From: Candidatus Hamiltonella defensa 5AT (Acyrthosiphon pisum)
GTDB taxonomy: Bacteria > Pseudomonadota > Gammaproteobacteria > Enterobacterales > Enterobacteriaceae
Length of the DNA: 64,000 nt
Reading direction: 5' to 3'
Assembly: GCF_000021705.1 (NCBI RefSeq)
Contig: NC_012751.1
Location: forward strand, 806,001 to 870,000
Below are positions 17,373 to 26,669 of this stretch, piece by piece. The first letter of the stretch is position 1. Every line of letters starts with the position of its first letter. The position numbers were made by a program, and so were the translations under genes. The notes below the pieces were generated by a model that worked only from the letters and a program-made list of their open reading frames with translations, did not search any database and was not told the origin of the DNA.

Positions 17373-18317
17373 ATGAAGTTCATTCGTGGTCTGCATAATA
17401 TTCGGCCAGAAAACCATGGTTGTGTGCTGAGTATTGGTAATTTTGATGGCGTCCATAGGGGGCATCAAGCATTGCTGGCGCGTTTGAAACATGAAGGGCA
17501 GAAACGGCATTTGCCTACTATGGTCATGATTTTTGAGCCCCAGCCCCTAGAGTTTTTTTCACCTGAAAAGGCCCCCCCGCGTTTAACTTATTTAAGGGAT
17601 AAATTGAAGTATTTGAGTCAAATTAAAATAGACTATGTATTATGCGTCAAATTTGACCCATCTTTTGCTGCTTATACAGCGGATGATTTTATCGCTGAGT
17701 TTCTCATTAAACAGTTAGGAGTTCATCTTTTAGTCGTAGGGGATGATTTTCGTTTTGGTAAAAAACGTCAGGGTAATATCAAACTATTAACACAAGCCAG
17801 CAAAAAAATTGATTTTCAGATCATCAGCATAGAAGGCTTTTTCTATAAAAGACTTCGTATCAGCAGCACGGTTATCCGTGAAGCGTTACAGAAGGATCAG
17901 TTGGCTCTTGCAGAAGACTTGCTCGGTCATCCTTATTGTATTTCTGGTCGAATAGTGCATGGAGACAAACTTGGGCGTACGCTTGGGTTCCCTACCCTTA
18001 ATTTGCCTGTAAAGTCCTCACGCATGCCAGTTCAAGGTGTTTATGTCGTTGAAGTATATGGCTTAACATACGAAGTCTTGCCTGGTGTGGCAAACATCGG
18101 CAGCAGGCCGACCATTTCTGGCACTTGTCATCAAATTGACGTACATGTGCTGGATTTCTCTATGGAAGTCTATGGCCGCTACGTTGACATTGTATTTCGT
18201 CAAAAGTTACGTAATGAGCAACGTTTTACTTCACTTGACGCGCTCAGACAGCAAATTTCGCTTGACGTGCTTGCAGCTCGAACCTTTTTTGGGTTGAAGC
18301 TAAAACCCAAAATTTAA
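17373..18317 (+). CDS. ribF: Bifunctional riboflavin kinase/FMN adenylyltransferase RibF
   Basis: RibF makes FMN and FAD from riboflavin. The 314-aa protein (E. coli 313) has the N-terminal nucleotidyltransferase signature SIGNFDGVHRGHQALL and RISSTVIREAL. The C-terminal kinase domain has GRTLGFPTLNL and GVYVVEVYG. It begins the conserved ribF-ileS-lspA-fkpB-ispH operon, and ileS starts under 30 bp downstream. Confidence 0.98.
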   Translation: MKFIRGLHNIRPENHGCVLSIGNFDGVHRGHQALLARLKHEGQKRHLPTMVMIFEPQPLEFFSPEKAPPRLTYLRDKLKYLSQIKIDYVLCVKFDPSFAAYTADDFIAEFLIKQLGVHLLVVGDDFRFGKKRQGNIKLLTQASKKIDFQIISIEGFFYKRLRISSTVIREALQKDQLALAEDLLGHPYCISGRIVHGDKLGRTLGFPTLNLPVKSSRMPVQGVYVVEVYGLTYEVLPGVANIGSRPTISGTCHQIDVHVLDFSMEVYGRYVDIVFRQKLRNEQRFTSLDALRQQISLDVLAARTFFGLKLKPKI

Positions 18318-18344
18318 TTTTTTGTTGAGAATGGAATGAATCAT

Positions 18345-21212
18345 ATGAGTCATAAAAATAACTATAAAGATAGCCTCAACCTGCCAGAAACAGGCTTCCC
18401 AATGAGGGGTAATTTAGCCCAGCGCGAACCCGAGATGCTCAAACGCTGGGAGAATGAAAATTTATTTGCCCTTGTTCGCGCCGCTAAAAAAGGCAAAAAA
18501 TCGTTTTTATTACACGATGGCCCTCCTTATGCGAATGGGGATATTCATATTGGTCATGCCATGAATAAAATTCTCAAAGACATCATTATAAAATCAAAAG
18601 GGATGTCGGGTTATGACGCACATTATATCCCGGGCTGGGATTGTCATGGATTACCGATTGAATTAAAAGTGGAACAATTGCTCGGCAAGGCCAATGAAAA
18701 AATCAGCTTGTCCGAATTTCATGCGGCCTGTCGCGAATATGCGTCGGAACAAGTGAACAAACAGAGAAAAAGTTTTATTCGACTGGGCGTTATAGGTGAC
18801 TGGGATCACCCTTACTTAACGATGGATCACCAAACAGAAGCCAATATTATTCGCGCTTTCAGCAAAATTATCGAAAACGGTCATGTTTACAAAGGGATTA
18901 AGCCGGTTTATTGGTGTACAGATTGTACTTCTTCTTTGGCAGAAGCCGAGGTGGAATATTATGATAAAACCTCTTTGTCGATCGATGTCCGTTTTCTTGC
19001 GGTCGATCCCAAAGCCGTTGTCGCCCGATTTGGTGTTGATTCTGAAAGTGCCTCTGTTTCTGTCATTATCTGGACCACTACCCCTTGGACTTTACCTGCA
19101 AATCGAGCGATTGCACTTCATCCAGAGGTGACTTATCAACTGGTACGCATGGCCGATGACTATTTTATTCTGGCAGAAGATTTAATAGAAACGGCGATGT
19201 GGCGTATTTTTAAACAAAATCGAGAAAAAGAATGGCAAGTGATCGGCCAGTGCTCAGGTAGGGATTTGGAGCATCTGCGCTTTAAACATCCTTTTATGGA
19301 TTTTGATGTGCCTATCATTTTAGCAGATTATGTCACAGTGGACGCAGGAACCGGTGCCGTACATACCGCCCCGGCACATGGGCCCGATGATTTCGTGATC
19401 TGTCAAAAATATGGGATTGAAACCTTCAACCCTGTCGGGCCTGATGGCTGTTATTTACAAAATACCGATCCCAGATTAGATGGCCTTTTTGTGTTCAAGG
19501 CAAATGACGTTGTGCGCGAGATTTTGCGCGACAACCGCACACTGATGCATGCTGAACAATTAGTGCACAGCTATCCTTGCTGCTGGAGACACAAAACGCC
19601 TTTGATCTTTAGATCCACATCGCAGTGGTTTATCAGCATGGTAAAGCAGACTTTACGTAAAAACGCATTATCAGCAATTCAAAAAGTCAAATGGATCCCT
19701 CATTGGGGTCAGGCTCGCATTGAATCCATGGTGACCCATCGTCCAGATTGGTGCATTTCTCGTCAACGTACCTGGGGTGTGCCCATGTCTCTTTTTATTC
19801 ATAAAGAAACGGAGGCCTTGCATCCTCGAACTCAAGAATTAATGGAAGAAGTCGCACAAAGAGTCGAAAAAGAAGGCATTCAAGCCTGGTGGAATATATC
19901 GCCAGAGGAAATGTTAGGTGAAGAAGCGGCCTATTATATCAAAGTGCCGGATACTTTGGAGGTTTGGTTTGATTCTGGTTCCACGCATTCTTCTGTTGTA
20001 GAGGCTCGTTATGGGCTCAATACAGATATTGATATGTGCTTGGAAGGATCTGATCAGCATCGCGGCTGGTTTATGTCTTCGCTGATGTTATCTGCCGCAA
20101 TGAAAAACAAAGCGCCTTATAAAGAAGTGTTAACGCACGGTTTTGTGGTCGATGGCCAAGGGCGAAAAATGTCTAAATCTATCGGCAATACAGTGGCGCC
20201 TCAAGATGTGACCAATAAGCTGGGTGCAGATATATTTCGACTTTGGGTAGCCTCAACGGATTATACGAGTGAAATGGCGGTTTCAGACGAAATACTGCAG
20301 CATTCTGCGGATGCTTATCGACGTATTCGCAATACGGCGCGTTTTCTTTTAGCCAATTTAAAAGATTTTGATCCTGCAACAGATTTAGTGTCTCCAGAAG
20401 ACATGGTCATGTTAGATCGTTGGTCTGTGAGCTGCGCGGCACATGCCCAAGCCGATATCATCAAAGCTTATGAACATTACGATTTTCATTTTGTGGTACA
20501 ACGTTTAATGCAATTTTGTTCCGTCGAAATGGGATCTTTTTATCTCGATATCATTAAAGATAGACAATATACTGTTAAAAATGACAGCTTGGCTCGCCGT
20601 AGTGGTCAAACTGCATTATTCCATATTGTACACGCCCTGGTTCGCTGGTTAGCGCCCATCCTCTCGTTCACTGCTGATGAAATTTGGCAATATTTACCTG
20701 GTCATGATTCGCATCGTGCAAAATATTCTTCTGTTTTTACTCAAGAATGGTATCCGCATTTATTGACCTTAGAGGAGAACAAAGATCCTTCTCATCCTCT
20801 AATGAATGATGCATTTTGGCGAAAAATATTGCGGGTGCGTAGTGAAGTGAATAAAGTTTTGGAAGAAGCGCGTAAAAATAAACAGATTGGAAGTTCTCTG
20901 GAAGCCTCAGTGACTTTATATGCTCAGCCTGAATTGGCAAGCGATTTGAACAGCTTGCAAAGCGAGCTCCGGTTTGTATTACTCACTTCTTCTGTACGTG
21001 TTGCTGACTATAAAGAGGCAGATGACAAGGCACAAAAAACGGAACAATTGATGAACGAATTAAAAATCACGATCAATAAAGCACAAGGGCAAAAATGCCC
21101 CAGGTGTTGGCATTACACGCCAAATGTTGTTTTGGCAGGCGAACAGGGTGAACTTTGTCCGCGTTGTGTGAGTAACGTAGCCGGTCCCGGTGAAGAACGT
21201 AAGTTTGCTTAA
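18345..21212 (+). CDS. ileS: Isoleucyl-tRNA synthetase
   Basis: This class Ia synthetase charges tRNA-Ile. It is 955 aa from the chosen ATG (E. coli 938). It has the HIGH motif in PPYANGDIHIGHAMNK near residue 64, the KMSKS loop in GRKMSKSIGN near residue 606, the editing domain (TTTPWTLPANRA) and the C-terminal zinc ribbon (CPRCWHY...CPRCVSN). An ATG three codons upstream (18336) is also possible; 18345 gives the family N-terminus MSHKNNYKDSLNLPETGFPM. The stop is immediately followed by the lspA ATG. Confidence 0.98.
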   Translation: MSHKNNYKDSLNLPETGFPMRGNLAQREPEMLKRWENENLFALVRAAKKGKKSFLLHDGPPYANGDIHIGHAMNKILKDIIIKSKGMSGYDAHYIPGWDCHGLPIELKVEQLLGKANEKISLSEFHAACREYASEQVNKQRKSFIRLGVIGDWDHPYLTMDHQTEANIIRAFSKIIENGHVYKGIKPVYWCTDCTSSLAEAEVEYYDKTSLSIDVRFLAVDPKAVVARFGVDSESASVSVIIWTTTPWTLPANRAIALHPEVTYQLVRMADDYFILAEDLIETAMWRIFKQNREKEWQVIGQCSGRDLEHLRFKHPFMDFDVPIILADYVTVDAGTGAVHTAPAHGPDDFVICQKYGIETFNPVGPDGCYLQNTDPRLDGLFVFKANDVVREILRDNRTLMHAEQLVHSYPCCWRHKTPLIFRSTSQWFISMVKQTLRKNALSAIQKVKWIPHWGQARIESMVTHRPDWCISRQRTWGVPMSLFIHKETEALHPRTQELMEEVAQRVEKEGIQAWWNISPEEMLGEEAAYYIKVPDTLEVWFDSGSTHSSVVEARYGLNTDIDMCLEGSDQHRGWFMSSLMLSAAMKNKAPYKEVLTHGFVVDGQGRKMSKSIGNTVAPQDVTNKLGADIFRLWVASTDYTSEMAVSDEILQHSADAYRRIRNTARFLLANLKDFDPATDLVSPEDMVMLDRWSVSCAAHAQADIIKAYEHYDFHFVVQRLMQFCSVEMGSFYLDIIKDRQYTVKNDSLARRSGQTALFHIVHALVRWLAPILSFTADEIWQYLPGHDSHRAKYSSVFTQEWYPHLLTLEENKDPSHPLMNDAFWRKILRVRSEVNKVLEEARKNKQIGSSLEASVTLYAQPELASDLNSLQSELRFVLLTSSVRVADYKEADDKAQKTEQLMNELKITINKAQGQKCPRCWHYTPNVVLAGEQGELCPRCVSNVAGPGEERKFA

Positions 21213-21731
21213 ATGAACAAAATAAACCGTTCGATGGGTATGACTCAATTGCGTTGGTTGTGGCTTTCTGTCGTGGTCATGGTGTTAGATCTCGCCAGCA
21301 AATATTGGATCATTCATCATTTTGATTTATATGAAACACGGCCTTTGATTCCTTTTTTGAACATGACTTATGCTCAAAATACAGGGGCCGCATTTAGTTT
21401 TTTGGCAGACAGCGGCGGTTGGCAACGTTGGTTTTTTATTCTGGTCGCTGTTTTGATTATCGCTATCCTGATGAGATTAATGTATCGCTCAACAGAAAAT
21501 AAATGGATAAACGCCGCTTATGCTCTCATCATTGGGGGTGCCCTTGGAAATTTATGTGATCGAATAGCGAATGGCTTTGTGATCGATTTTATTGATTTTT
21601 ATGTCAACCAATGGCATTGGCCTACCTTTAATTTGGCTGATTCTGCTATTTGTATCGGTGCTTTATTCATATTTTTAGAAGGATTTTTAAATCCGGCTTC
21701 AAAAAAACAGATCACTCAAAAAGAGAAATAA
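21213..21731 (+). CDS. lspA: Lipoprotein signal peptidase LspA
   Basis: LspA is an inner-membrane aspartyl peptidase that removes signal peptides from prolipoproteins such as BamE. It is 172 aa (E. coli 164) with four membrane helices. The catalytic Asp motifs are GNLCDRI and FNLADSAI, and AAFSFLADSGGWQRWFF is conserved. The start codon directly abuts the ileS stop, so coupled translation is likely. Confidence 0.98.
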   Translation: MNKINRSMGMTQLRWLWLSVVVMVLDLASKYWIIHHFDLYETRPLIPFLNMTYAQNTGAAFSFLADSGGWQRWFFILVAVLIIAILMRLMYRSTENKWINAAYALIIGGALGNLCDRIANGFVIDFIDFYVNQWHWPTFNLADSAICIGALFIFLEGFLNPASKKQITQKEK

Positions 21732-21732
21732 G

Positions 21733-22350
21733 ATGTCACCAGTCGTTCCAAATTCGGGCAAGAACAAAAACGGGGATATTAAAAAAACAGTTCCTGCTTC
21801 ATCTTCTGATGTGAATCAAATCAAATTCAATCAATATATTGACACCGTTTCCATCAAAAAAGACCATATTTGCAATAGCCTGGAAAATCGGATAGAAAAA
21901 AACAGTGCCGTTCTGCTGCATTTTACGCTGACTTTAGAAGATGGCTCTATCGCCGAATCTAGCCGTCTTTCGGGCAAACCTGCTTTATTTTGTTTGGGTG
22001 ATCAAAGCTTATCTGACATGTTAGAAGCCCAATTATTGGGCTTAAAGGTCAATGATAAAAAAAAATTTACACTCCCCGCAGTTGCCGCTTTTGGTGAAAA
22101 AAATCCTGATTTGATTCAATATTTTTCCAGAGAGGATTTTTCAAATATAGGTCTACCTGAGGTCGGGGCAGTCATCTTATTCACGGCGATCAATGGCCGT
22201 GAAATGCCTGGGATTGTGTATGAAGTGATGGCAGAGTCTATTACTGTGGATTTTAATCATCCTTTAGCAGGACATTCTGTGAATTTTGATATTGAAGTAT
22301 TAAAAATTGATCCTCAAGACGGTAAAAAAAATGAAAATATTGTTGGCTAA
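21733..22350 (+). CDS. fkpB: FKBP-type peptidyl-prolyl isomerase FkpB with N-terminal extension
   Basis: This is an SlyD-like FKBP with an inserted-flap domain. The core (NSAVLLHFTLTLEDGSIAES to EVLKIDP) matches E. coli FkpB/SlpA of 149 aa. The open frame adds about 55 polar, lysine-rich residues at the N-terminus, and no ATG, GTG or TTG lies nearer the core. The only start is ATG 21733, one base after the lspA stop. The extension therefore seems real; its role is unknown. The end overlaps ispH by 20 bp. Confidence 0.95.
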   Translation: MSPVVPNSGKNKNGDIKKTVPASSSDVNQIKFNQYIDTVSIKKDHICNSLENRIEKNSAVLLHFTLTLEDGSIAESSRLSGKPALFCLGDQSLSDMLEAQLLGLKVNDKKKFTLPAVAAFGEKNPDLIQYFSREDFSNIGLPEVGAVILFTAINGREMPGIVYEVMAESITVDFNHPLAGHSVNFDIEVLKIDPQDGKKNENIVG

Positions 22351-23290
22351 CCCAAGGGGATTTTGTGCGGGTGTGTATCGTGCGATCAGCATTGTAGAAA
22401 GTGCGTTAAAAATATACGGTCCACCCATCTATGTGCGCCATGAGGTTGTCCATAATCGCTATGTTGTCGAAGATTTACGCAAGAGAGGGGCAATATTTAT
22501 TGAACATATTTCACAGGTGCCGGATGGGTCCGTGCTGATTTTTTCTGCTCATGGTGTTTCGCAGGCAGTCAAGGCGCAGGCCAAGGCACGTCAATTAAAA
22601 ATACTGTTTGATGCCACTTGCCCCTTGGTCACTAAAGTGCATATGGAAGTGCTTCGTGCCAGCCGTAAAGGGCAAGAAGCCATTTTGATTGGGCACGCGG
22701 GGCATCCTGAAGTTGAGGGCACGATGGGGCAATATGATAACGCATCCGCAGGGGTTTATTTGGTGGAATCTGTGGAAGATGTCAATCAATTAAAAGTCAA
22801 AGACGAAAACAACCTCTGTTTCATGACCCAAACCACCTTATCTGTTGACGATACCCTCGAGATCACTTCAGCGCTTCAAAAGCGATTCCCTAAAATCATT
22901 GGGCCCCGTAAAGACGATATTTGTTATGCCACGACGAATCGGCAGCAGGCAGTCCGTGAATTGTCAGAAAAAAGCGACATGGTGCTGGTGGTCGGTTCAA
23001 AAAATTCCTCTAACTCAAATCGTTTGGCGGAGCTGGCCAAACGAATGGGCAAACCTGCTTATCTCATTGATTCTGATGCAGACATTCATGCTGACTGGTT
23101 AAAGAACATCAAATATATTGGTGTGACAGCAGGTGCTTCGGCACCTGATGTGTTAGTGCAGAAAGTCATTATTACGTTGCAATCATTAGGTGCTGATGAA
23201 TCGATTGAAATGATGGGCCAAGAGGAAAATATCGTTTTTGAAATACCGAAACAGTTAAGGATTCATGCCACAGAAATCTCTTGTAGCTAG
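22331..23290 (+). CDS. ispH: 4-hydroxy-3-methylbut-2-enyl diphosphate reductase IspH
   Basis: IspH is the last enzyme of the MEP isoprenoid pathway, a [4Fe-4S] reductase making IPP and DMAPP. It is 319 aa from ATG 22331 (E. coli 316). The cluster cysteines are seen in RGFCAGV, DATCPLV and DDICYATTNRQ. The active-site motif GHPEVEGTMGQ and HGVSQAV are intact. The frame extends 8 codons upstream, but MKILLANPRGFCAG is the family start. Its start lies inside fkpB, implying coupling. Confidence 0.98.
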   Translation: MKILLANPRGFCAGVYRAISIVESALKIYGPPIYVRHEVVHNRYVVEDLRKRGAIFIEHISQVPDGSVLIFSAHGVSQAVKAQAKARQLKILFDATCPLVTKVHMEVLRASRKGQEAILIGHAGHPEVEGTMGQYDNASAGVYLVESVEDVNQLKVKDENNLCFMTQTTLSVDDTLEITSALQKRFPKIIGPRKDDICYATTNRQQAVRELSEKSDMVLVVGSKNSSNSNRLAELAKRMGKPAYLIDSDADIHADWLKNIKYIGVTAGASAPDVLVQKVIITLQSLGADESIEMMGQEENIVFEIPKQLRIHATEISCS

Positions 23291-23441
23291 GTTCTGACAT
23301 CCCCTTTTCTCCCCTGTAAAAAATGTTTTTAGCTGTATAAAAAATGGAGGTATGGCCACTTTATGCGATACAGCGGCCACTATGTGTCAAGCAGTGATCG
23401 TCTTGATTCTCATTTGCTTTACATTTTAAAGGACAGAGACT

Positions 23442-24908
23442 ATGAAAATTTTAGAACCATCTTCCACTCCACAGATTTTTATCATTTTTTATCTTGCGCT
23501 TTATGCGATTATTTGGACATGTGCAGGTTATTTTTTGAATCCCAGTGTGCCTTATGATGCTGTTGAAGCGTTAAATTGGGCCAATAACCTGGAATTTGGA
23601 TCACCTAAAAATCCTTATATGGTTAGCCTTGTTATGTTTCCTTCATTATTGCTGAAAAAGTGGGTCGCCCTTGATCTTTACTGGTATGCCTCTCATTTTT
23701 TAGCGGTTTCTTTGGGTATGCTGGGGGTTTGGTTGCTGGGTTTACGACTGTTTGGTCGTCCTATCCTCGCTTTCTTTTCTTTAATGAGCCTGAATTTAAC
23801 GGGCATTATTAATTTTGATATTCTTCCTTATAACGACAATTATTTACTGGTGATGTTTTGGCCTTATCTTTTCCTTTTTTTTATTAAAGCCCTCTACGAT
23901 CATCAAAAATATTGGTTTTTGTTGGCCTTATGTTCTGGGTTAGCGGCAATGTCAAAATATTCTTCATTCGCTTTTTTACCCTTTATGTTGATTTCTCTTT
24001 TATTCACGTCGACAGGAAGAAAAGCATTTAAATATAAAGAATTCTATTTTTCTATATTACTTTTTATCTTGATCATAACCCCTAATTTCATTTGGCTTTA
24101 TCAGCATGACTTTGCTGCCTTTAATTGGGTGAAATCTCAAATAAAACCCGCATTAAATCTTACAGTTATCATTGCTTTTTTATGTGTGTTTTATCCTGTT
24201 ATCATTATTTTACTGATTTTATTGCCTTTAGGCGCAAAAGTAGCGTATCCCAATACAGAAGAAAAAAAACATTTTGTCTTTATTTGTTTATCTCCTGTTT
24301 TCTGTATTTTTATTTATTTTCTTTTTAATGAAGGGGGGCGAATCACTGAATGGATGCAACCTTTTGCTATATTAGCCTCATCACTGACATTGTGTTTTTT
24401 AAATGTGGATAAAATCAAAAAATGGCGAAATATGAATTTATGTTTATTATTTTTTTCTATATTAGTGTGTTCTGGTTACATACTCGTTTTGCATAATAAT
24501 ATTAAAGGCGCAGGTAAAAAACTGGATTTTATCAAAAAGGTGAGCACTCAATTGAATGAATTATGGAAAAACGAATATCACACCCCTTTAAAATATGTAG
24601 GAGGAGGGTATTTATCTCAATGGTTGACTTTTTATTCCCCCGATCATCCTTTCATCACGACAAAATGGTCGAATGAAAACAAACCCAATATTTACAATGC
24701 GCATATTTCTCTGGATGATCTTCAAAATTCAGGCGCATTATTTTTAAGTCATTCTGGAGAAAACTGTGAGACCGCCGATTTTAATGATGTCAAAAAAGAT
24801 TATCTAGGCATTCATTTAACGAAAAAGCGCGATTATGGCTTTACAACAGCAAAGGGAGAACATATTCAAATATGTTTGGCGTTTTTGGCACCAAAAAAAT
24901 CAAGATGA
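23442..24908 (+). CDS. GT39/ArnT-like integral membrane glycosyltransferase
   Basis: This 488-aa protein has roughly 10-12 membrane helices and a short soluble C-terminal domain. The N-terminal periplasmic loop after the first helix, VPYDAVEALNWANN, resembles the acidic catalytic loop of the PMT/ArnT glycosyltransferase family. These enzymes move sugars from undecaprenyl-phosphate carriers to lipid A, LPS or proteins. It has a good ribosome site (AAAGGACAGAGACT). Placement near waaF-waaC suggests envelope glycan modification, but substrate and donor cannot be read from the sequence. Confidence 0.75.
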   Translation: MKILEPSSTPQIFIIFYLALYAIIWTCAGYFLNPSVPYDAVEALNWANNLEFGSPKNPYMVSLVMFPSLLLKKWVALDLYWYASHFLAVSLGMLGVWLLGLRLFGRPILAFFSLMSLNLTGIINFDILPYNDNYLLVMFWPYLFLFFIKALYDHQKYWFLLALCSGLAAMSKYSSFAFLPFMLISLLFTSTGRKAFKYKEFYFSILLFILIITPNFIWLYQHDFAAFNWVKSQIKPALNLTVIIAFLCVFYPVIIILLILLPLGAKVAYPNTEEKKHFVFICLSPVFCIFIYFLFNEGGRITEWMQPFAILASSLTLCFLNVDKIKKWRNMNLCLLFFSILVCSGYILVLHNNIKGAGKKLDFIKKVSTQLNELWKNEYHTPLKYVGGGYLSQWLTFYSPDHPFITTKWSNENKPNIYNAHISLDDLQNSGALFLSHSGENCETADFNDVKKDYLGIHLTKKRDYGFTTAKGEHIQICLAFLAPKKSR

Positions 24909-25329
24909 ACATGTCATTTTTTATTAAAAAGCTCTATTAATAGAGCCACATTTTTGTCAGGAACACGGGGTGGTGGTCGTAAGTTCTCATCGTAAGAAGC
25001 GGTTACCGGATTTTCAGACTTCGGTGTTTTCTTTGTTGTGTCAACCTTCGCATACAATTCATTGATTTGATTATCTGTAAGTGGAGTTCGAGCGCTAGCT
25101 TCAGTAGGTTGTGTTTCTCCATTTTCTCTTAGATTAGAAGGCTCCTCATATATGGGTTCTGCCGTTTTTTCTTCTGGTTCTTTTAGCGAATCAGGACTCG
25201 ATGCAAAAATGGGCTCATATATATTTCTTAATATATTTGAACCCTCGTCAGCATTCTTGGAATAATTTTCTGTAGGCTTAAGTATAGAGGTCATTTTATT
25301 TGATTTATAGCTAAACGACATAAGAATAG

Positions 25330-25861
25330 TTACATAATATGTTCTGAAAACAAGGTATTGATGTCGCATTGAAGTTCTCTTCTTTTTCTTTTAGCTTGAG
25401 CCCATGTGTGCTCAATAGGGTTGAACTCGGGCGAATAAGGAGGCAAATATTCAATAGAATGACCGGCGTTGAGAATGGCGTGTTGAATATCTTTTCGCTT
25501 GTGGAAAGAAGCGTTATCCATCATCATCACGCACGGATGAGGAAGAGCGGGTAGGAGCAGCTGAGTGACCCAGGCATAAAAAACATCGCTGTTAATGGAG
25601 CAGTTAAAGAGGCCCACCGCGATGAGAGTGACCCCTAATAAGGCACCAATGACGTTAGTGCGGCCCTTAGCCTGCCAATCGTGAGTCCCAAAACAGCGTT
25701 GACCTCGTGTAGCGTATCCGTAGAGGCGGGGCATATCGTGAGCAAAGCCGCTCTCATCGAGATAAACCAGAGATTTACCCTGCTTTTGATACCCCGCGAT
25801 TTTTTCCTGGAACCCCTGTCGTGCCTCTTCGTTTGCCTTGGGATGACGCAGAGTTTTTTTT
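25330..25861 (-). CDS. IS630 transposase, C-terminal DDE catalytic part
   Basis: The frame is open from the A8 tract and reads TLRHPKANEEARQGFQEK, then the DDE residues: Asp in VYLDESGF, Asp in CVMMMDNASFHK and Glu in PPYSPEFNPIEHTWA. Independent translation could only start at the ATG at 25734, after the first catalytic Asp, so function would need frameshifting or transcript slippage. The stop lies within the left terminal repeat. Confidence 0.88.
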
Positions 25862-26152
25862 ATAGGTCAGACCCCATCTTTTCAATGCTTGCCAGATGGC
25901 TTTGGGGCACACCCCGAAACGGGCCGCCCGTTCCCGTTGATAGCTATCTGGATACTCTGCCACATCTTTGATAAACGCCTCTTTATCCATCTTGCCTCGA
26001 CGCGGACCCGAGGGTTTCGGTTCTATTCGCTTGAGCCAACGCCTGAGAGTATCTGTACCTACGTGAAAACGCTTCGCCGTTGCTCTGATGCTCAGTCCTT
26101 CTTTCTCTCGAATACTCAGGACTTTTTGACGAAAATCCACTGAATAACTCAT
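25775..26152 (-). CDS. IS630 transposase, N-terminal HTH part
   Basis: This 125-aa frame starts MSYSVDFRQKVLSIREKEGLSIRATAKRF, a helix-turn-helix, followed by a second winged helix (RERAARFGVCPKAIWQALKRW). After LTYKK it runs into an A8 tract (25854-25861). There the sensible frame (TLRHPKANEEARQG...) shifts by +1, and the annotated tail beyond this point is out of frame. One base fewer in the A-run would restore a full-length transposase of about 275 aa. Confidence 0.88.
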   Translation of the reverse strand: MSYSVDFRQKVLSIREKEGLSIRATAKRFHVGTDTLRRWLKRIEPKPSGPRRGKMDKEAFIKDVAEYPDSYQRERAARFGVCPKAIWQALKRWGLTYKKNSASSQGKRRGTTGVPGKNRGVSKAG

Positions 26153-26443
26153 AGTGACCTCATGCTAATTAGTTCTTTATATTGTAACTAAAATTAAATC
26201 GCTTAGCTATATCATCTGATAATGAATAAGACCCTTTTTTTGTTTTTATTTTTGGTACCATTTTAAAAGTATTTCTCAAAAGCTTAAGAGATTGACGAAA
26301 TAATTTTTTGACCCCAGATTTTGCTTTACCATCAGATAATGATGCTTCATTAACGCTTTTATCTGTAAAAACAGATTCGTTTGTTGCGTTTGTGTATTTT
26401 GTTAGTCTACATTCCATCCCCATAATCGCATTTTCTCTTTTTA

Positions 26444-26449
26444 ATTATA
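26444..26449 (-). promoter_or_regulatory. Consensus -10 box of the effector-like gene
   Basis: A perfect TATAAT on the minus strand lies about 20 bp upstream of the effector-like start and is followed by an AGAGA ribosome site. No strong -35 is seen at 16-18 bp. The remaining intergenic bases up to waaF (26450-26660) show nothing else clear. Confidence 0.45.
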
Positions 26450-26669
26450 CAAAATGTTTAAAAAACCTTATGAGAAAATATAATTTTTTTATCTTACAAA
26501 AAATATCAAAAAACGCTCATTCACCACATTTAAAACCAAATCATTTTTAAAAATAACTCAATAAGCCATATTCAGATGAAAAAACAGGCAAACTTGAGCC
26601 AATGCCATTTTTGAATATGCCATCACCGTTGTCGGCTGAGGTTAACAAGGGATTTTTTTGAAAAACCAG

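Larger units (their letters stand above)
25329..26188 (-). mobile_element. IS630-family insertion sequence, about 860 bp
   Basis: The element is bounded by TA duplications (25327-25328 and 26189-26190), the target used by IS630/Tc1 elements. Imperfect terminal inverted repeats begin GTTACA at both ends. It holds two overlapping-phase transposase frames on the minus strand with an HTH N-terminus and a DDE core. It splits the effector-like gene. Confidence 0.93.
24914..26423 (-). pseudogene. Effector-like gene with EPIYA/SH2/SH3-type motifs, interrupted by IS630
   Basis: Two minus-strand frames flank the IS: 26423-26189 (N-terminal 78 codons, starting MGMECRLTKY) and 25328-24914. Removing the IS and one TA copy joins them exactly in frame (...KRFNF-IL-MSFSY...) to give a 215-aa protein. 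The C-terminal half is disordered and carries three tyrosine motifs: NIYEPIF (Tyr115), EPIYEEP (Tyr138) and NELYAKV (Tyr170). It also has RPPPRVP (195-201), an exact [RK]xxPxxP SH3 ligand pattern. Such a set is typical of bacterial effectors phosphorylated in host cells (EPIYA family); that role is inferred. As it stands the gene is split; the 151-aa downstream frame uses IS-derived codons at its N-terminus. It is convergent with the glycosyltransferase gene. Confidence 0.8.

Noticed and set aside
17295..17510. 71-codon minus-strand frame at the bamE-ribF junction
   Set aside because: It is antisense to the ribF start, with no ribosome site or similarity.
25854..25861. Programmed -1 frameshift (A AAA AAC heptamer) in the IS630 transposase
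   Set aside because: The heptamer is present, but the DDE frame is +1 (or -2) relative to the HTH frame, so a -1 shift would not join them.
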